Source: Streptosporangiaceae bacterium
GTDB lineage: Bacteria > Actinomycetota > Actinomycetes > Streptosporangiales > Streptosporangiaceae
Length of the DNA: 16,896 nucleotides
Assembly (NCBI GenBank): GCA_030045295.1
Contig: JASIGD010000574.1
Location: 1-16,896 of the forward strand
Reading direction: 5' to 3'
In this document: in pieces, positions 14,079-16,896 of the stretch
How positions within the stretch are numbered: position 1 is the first letter of the stretch
Layout: the number at the start of each line of letters is the position of its first letter
Program-made: the position numbers and the translations under genes
Notes under the pieces: model-generated
What the model saw: the letters and a program-made list of their open reading frames with translations, nothing else
Databases searched by the model: none
Told to the model about the DNA's origin: nothing

Positions 14079-14822
14079 GTGAACCGGGAGATGACCGGGC
14101 TATGGTCCGCTGCCCTCGGCGCCGCGGGTACCGTCATCCGCTACGGCCACTGGGGCCGCCCGGCGCTGGCGTTTCCCACCGAGCGGGGCCGGGCCGCCGA
14201 TTTCGAGAACAACGGGATGGTCGCCGCGGTAGCCGACCTCATCGAGGCGGGCCGGCTGAAGCTGTACTGCGTGGACAGCTACGACGCCGCGTCGTGGTCC
14301 GATCACGCGATCCCGGTCGAGGAGCGCGCGCGCCGGCATGGCCGGTACGAGTCGTGGATCACCGGCGACGTCGTACCGTGGATCTATCGGGACTGCGGCG
14401 GCCCGGCCGAGGTGATCACCCTCGGATGCAGCATGGGGGCCTTCCACGCGGCCAACTTCGCGCTCAAGCGGGCTGACCTGTTTCCGCTCGCGCTGTGCTT
14501 CTCCGGCCACTACGACCCCGCCGCGCGGAACGGGTGGGGCGAGCGGGGCAACGAGGCGTACTTCAACAACCCCATGGACTATGCCGGCCACCTGAACGGC
14601 GACCATCTCGAATGGCTGCGCGGCCAGGTCAGCCTGCTGCTCGTCTGCGGGCAGGGCCAGTGGGAGGACACCACCGGGACGCTGCAGAGCACCAAGCAGT
14701 TCGCCGCGCTGCTCGCCGACAAGGGCATCCGGCACGAACTTGACCTCTGGGGGGACGACGTACCCCACGACTGGCCGTCCTGGCGCGCCCAGGTGGCCCA
14801 TCATATGCCGCGATTCTGCTGA
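14079..14822 (+). CDS. esterase family alpha/beta hydrolase
   Basis: A 247-residue putative-esterase (COG4947/Esterase_D-like) protein. The nucleophile elbow is GCSMG (116-120, Ser118) after the strand EVITL; D-H elements include the terminal LWGDDVPHDWPSW with His230, and an Asp in the 220s is the likely third member. No signal peptide or lid insert, so it is probably cytosolic. Start GTG 14079 is the first good start; ATG 14091 is also possible, with GGGAG directly abutting it. It leads a tight same-strand cluster: the next gene begins 14 bases after its stop. In context it may release or trim a product of the downstream ligases; substrate unknown. Confidence 0.82.
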   Translation: MNREMTGLWSAALGAAGTVIRYGHWGRPALAFPTERGRAADFENNGMVAAVADLIEAGRLKLYCVDSYDAASWSDHAIPVEERARRHGRYESWITGDVVPWIYRDCGGPAEVITLGCSMGAFHAANFALKRADLFPLALCFSGHYDPAARNGWGERGNEAYFNNPMDYAGHLNGDHLEWLRGQVSLLLVCGQGQWEDTTGTLQSTKQFAALLADKGIRHELDLWGDDVPHDWPSWRAQVAHHMPRFC

Positions 14823-14836
14823 GACGGGAGCCTTCA

Positions 14837-16087
14837 TTGACCGCCACCAGGCACCTGATCGGGTTGCTGCTCGGTACCGAGGAGGACTGGCCCACCGCGT
14901 TCGAGGAGATCTTGCGCCGGCTGGGGCCGGTTGACGGCCCGGACGGCAGCACGCACGCCTTCGACTGCGAGCGGATCACCATCGAGCCGTTCAGCCTGCG
15001 CGACCGGCCGCGTTACAACCTGGTCATCGACCGGCTGGCGTACTGGTACTACCATCCCAGGGAATGGCTGAAGAAGGTCGCGATGATGGATGGCGTGTAC
15101 CTGCTGAACAGCCCGTTCACCTTCCAGTCGATGGAAAAGCACGCCGCCTACTGCGCGATGATGCGCCTCGGGCTCAAGGTGCCCGAGACGGTGCTGGTCC
15201 CGTACAAGCATCCGGTCGACAACGCTCGCTACGCCTATACCGCCAGCCGCTACAACCAGCCGTTCGACCTGGACGCCATCGCGGAACGCATCGGCTATCC
15301 GTTGTTCATGAAGCCCTACGACGGCGGCGCCTGGCGCGGCGTCTCGCGGATCAACAACCCCGGCGAGCTGCACGCCGCCTACGACGCCAGCGGCGAGATG
15401 CTCATGCACCTGCAGAAGGCCATCGACTATGACGTCTTCGCCCGCTCGCTGTCCATCGGCGCCGAGACGATGGTCATGCGGTTCCAGCCGGATGAGCCCA
15501 TGCACCGGCGCTACGCGGTCCAGCACGGCTTCTTGTCCCCGCAGGTCGGCGCCGAGGTGCTGACCATCGGAAAGCTGGTCAACGCGTTCTTCAGGTGGGA
15601 GTTCAACTCGTGCGAGACCCTGGTCGCCGGCGAGGAGGTCTATCCCATCGACTACGCCAACGCGTGCCCGGACGTCTCCCTGACCAGCCTCCACTACTAC
15701 TTCCCTTGGGCCATGAAGGCCCTGGTCAGGTGGTGCGTCTTCGCCCTGGTGACCAATAGGCGGCCCCAGCTCGACCTGGAGACCGACCGGTACTTCGCGG
15801 TCGCGGACGAGCCCGGGATGTCGTACCGGGAAAAGCTGGACGTGTACCGGGATCTCGCCAACGCGTACTTCGACATGGACCGCTACCGGGATTTCTGCGT
15901 GGGCACGCTTGCACGCCTGGACCAGATAGTCCTGGACTGGGTGGCCGGGCCCGACTTCGACCGGCTCCTGGTCCAGACGGTCCGGTCGGTCTACCCGTCG
16001 CACGAGCAAGACCAGTTCATCGCGCACCTGCGCGGGCTGCTCGGCCTGTGGGTCCACGACGAGAGCGCCCGGCTGGCGCGCGCCTGA
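14837..16087 (+). CDS. ATP-grasp ligase-like protein
   Basis: A 416-residue protein whose middle carries the ATP-grasp fold: IGYPLFMKPYDGGAWRGV (152-169), with Lys159 as the ATP-binding lysine and a Gly-rich loop, and the metal-binding strand EVYPIDYANACPDVS (267-281) with Asp272. ATP-grasp enzymes make acyl-phosphate intermediates and join a carboxylate to an amine or thiol. The C-terminal third (310-416) is helical and unassigned. TTG 14837 is used, with GGGAG 8-9 bases upstream. It lies 14 bases after the esterase stop and 90 bases before the GCS2-like gene, all on one strand, consistent with an operon. Substrates cannot be read from sequence. Confidence 0.78.
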   Translation: MTATRHLIGLLLGTEEDWPTAFEEILRRLGPVDGPDGSTHAFDCERITIEPFSLRDRPRYNLVIDRLAYWYYHPREWLKKVAMMDGVYLLNSPFTFQSMEKHAAYCAMMRLGLKVPETVLVPYKHPVDNARYAYTASRYNQPFDLDAIAERIGYPLFMKPYDGGAWRGVSRINNPGELHAAYDASGEMLMHLQKAIDYDVFARSLSIGAETMVMRFQPDEPMHRRYAVQHGFLSPQVGAEVLTIGKLVNAFFRWEFNSCETLVAGEEVYPIDYANACPDVSLTSLHYYFPWAMKALVRWCVFALVTNRRPQLDLETDRYFAVADEPGMSYREKLDVYRDLANAYFDMDRYRDFCVGTLARLDQIVLDWVAGPDFDRLLVQTVRSVYPSHEQDQFIAHLRGLLGLWVHDESARLARA

Positions 16088-16177
16088 TCCGAGCGCCCGC
16101 TAGCGCCGGTGCTGGGTCGCATGCCAATGTGTAGAGCAGGGAATATGGGCCGTTTATCCAGTTGAGCGGAGGCCTCC

Positions 16178-16896
16178 ATGGGCCGTGACATCCAGGCGGT
16201 CAAGATCAGCGGCGAGGACCGGCGGAAGTACCGGGACAAGGTACGCCGCTCGCTGGACGTATTCGCCCGTATGCTGCGCGAGCGCCGGTTCGACGACCAT
16301 CCTTCGATGGTGGGCCAGGAGATCGAGCTGAACCTGGTCGACGAGCACGGGATGCCCTCCATGCGCAACGCCGACGTGCTCAAGGTGATCGCCGATCCGG
16401 CCTGGGCCACCGAGGTCGGGCAGTTCAACCTCGAGATCAACGTGCCGCCCCGCCAGCTTGCCGGTGACGCGCTGGCCGACTTGGAGCAGGAGGTCCGCGC
16501 CGATCTCAACGCGGCCGATGCCAAGGCCCGCGCGATCGGCAACTACCTGGTCATGATCGGCATCTTGCCGACGTTGGCCGAGCACGACGTGCACGAGGAG
16601 GCGATGTCGGCCAACGAACGCTACCGGGTGCTCAACGAGCAGATCTTCGCGGCCCGCGGGGAAGACATGGAGATCGCGATCGACGGCTCCGAGCATCTTC
16701 TCACCCACTGCGACAGCATCACGCCCGAAGCCGCCTGCACCAGCGTCCAGCTGCATACCCAGGTCAGCCCGGACGCGTTCGCGAACTACTGGAACGCCGC
16801 CCAGGCGATCGCCGGCGTGCAGGTCGCGCTGGCGGCTAACTCGCCGTTCCTGTTCGGCAGGCAGCTGTGGCAGGAGACCCGGATTACGCTGTTCGA
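16178..16896 (+). CDS. GCS2-family glutamate-cysteine ligase-like protein, 3' cut by window
   Basis: The first 239 residues, open to the last base. Landmarks of the GCS2 (plant/bacterial glutamate-cysteine ligase) family are GQEIELNLVD (47-56), GQFNLEINVPP (81-91), MIGILPTL (126-133), SVQLHTQV (189-196) and ALAANSPFLFG (217-227). It probably forms a gamma-glutamyl or similar amide/peptide bond at the expense of ATP. Actinobacteria use mycothiol rather than glutathione, so the substrate may not be cysteine. ATG 16178 is preceded by GGAGGCCTCC, in which the Shine-Dalgarno GGAGG is part of a 10-bp palindrome that ends right at the start codon. Last gene of the esterase/ATP-grasp cluster. Confidence 0.87.
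   Translation, partial: MGRDIQAVKISGEDRRKYRDKVRRSLDVFARMLRERRFDDHPSMVGQEIELNLVDEHGMPSMRNADVLKVIADPAWATEVGQFNLEINVPPRQLAGDALADLEQEVRADLNAADAKARAIGNYLVMIGILPTLAEHDVHEEAMSANERYRVLNEQIFAARGEDMEIAIDGSEHLLTHCDSITPEAACTSVQLHTQVSPDAFANYWNAAQAIAGVQVALAANSPFLFGRQLWQETRITLF

Noticed and set aside
14834..16057. 407-codon minus-strand frame opposite the ATP-grasp gene
   Set aside because: Shadow of the ATP-grasp frame; no start signal or domain.

Overview
The window is GC-rich and looks like an actinomycete chromosome (Actinomycetota; my guess is a Streptosporangiales- or Streptomycetales-like soil lineage). This rests on GC-rich codon use, frequent GTG/TTG starts, many start codons placed directly behind a -10-like hexamer (leaderless style), and families typical of the group: ClpX-zinc-finger/HTH protein, stand-alone ClpC N-domain protein, mycobacterial-type long arylsulfatase, and actinobacterial glutamate-cysteine ligase-like protein. 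No CRISPR array, rRNA, riboswitch or complete transposon was seen.

Region 1 (1-2010) is gene debris around tRNAs: an intact initiator tRNA-Met(CAU) with promoter and hairpin, the 3' half of a tRNA-Arg, a small NTF2-like protein, the last 62 codons of a class III nucleotide cyclase, a VKOR-type thiol oxidoreductase with a palindromic leaderless promoter, and a frameshifted C-terminal scrap of a tyrosine integrase. Together these suggest an old, decayed integration site.

Region 2 (2014-7122) is hydrolytic: a 526-aa phospholipase C/phosphoesterase, a damaged RidA-like gene, a ~781-aa arylsulfatase broken by a single-base frameshift 75 bp before its CSPTR active-site codons, and a small VOC/glyoxalase-like protein.

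Region 3 (7239-12671) is a stress and envelope block: a stand-alone ClpX-type zinc finger fused to an HTH, a stand-alone ClpC N-domain protein, a Dps-like ferritin, an isoprenylcysteine-type methyltransferase, a YqhA membrane protein, a two-TM mini-protein, a ribbon-helix-helix/zinc-knuckle protein, an FHA protein and a PLDc_N-SHOCT membrane protein. An IS3-type transposase remnant lies just before dps. Two of these genes have near-textbook promoters (TTGACM-N17-TACCTT) with inverted repeats over the -35/-10, exactly 6 bp before an ATG.

Region 4 (12898-16896) holds an aquaporin followed by a very AT-rich inverted repeat, then a same-strand cluster of esterase-fold hydrolase, ATP-grasp ligase and GCS2-family glutamate-cysteine ligase-like enzyme (cut by the window end). 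This cluster is the best candidate for an uncharacterised pathway: two ATP-dependent carboxylate-amine/thiol ligases plus a serine hydrolase would suit synthesis and trimming of a small peptide-like metabolite. That is inference from fold only.
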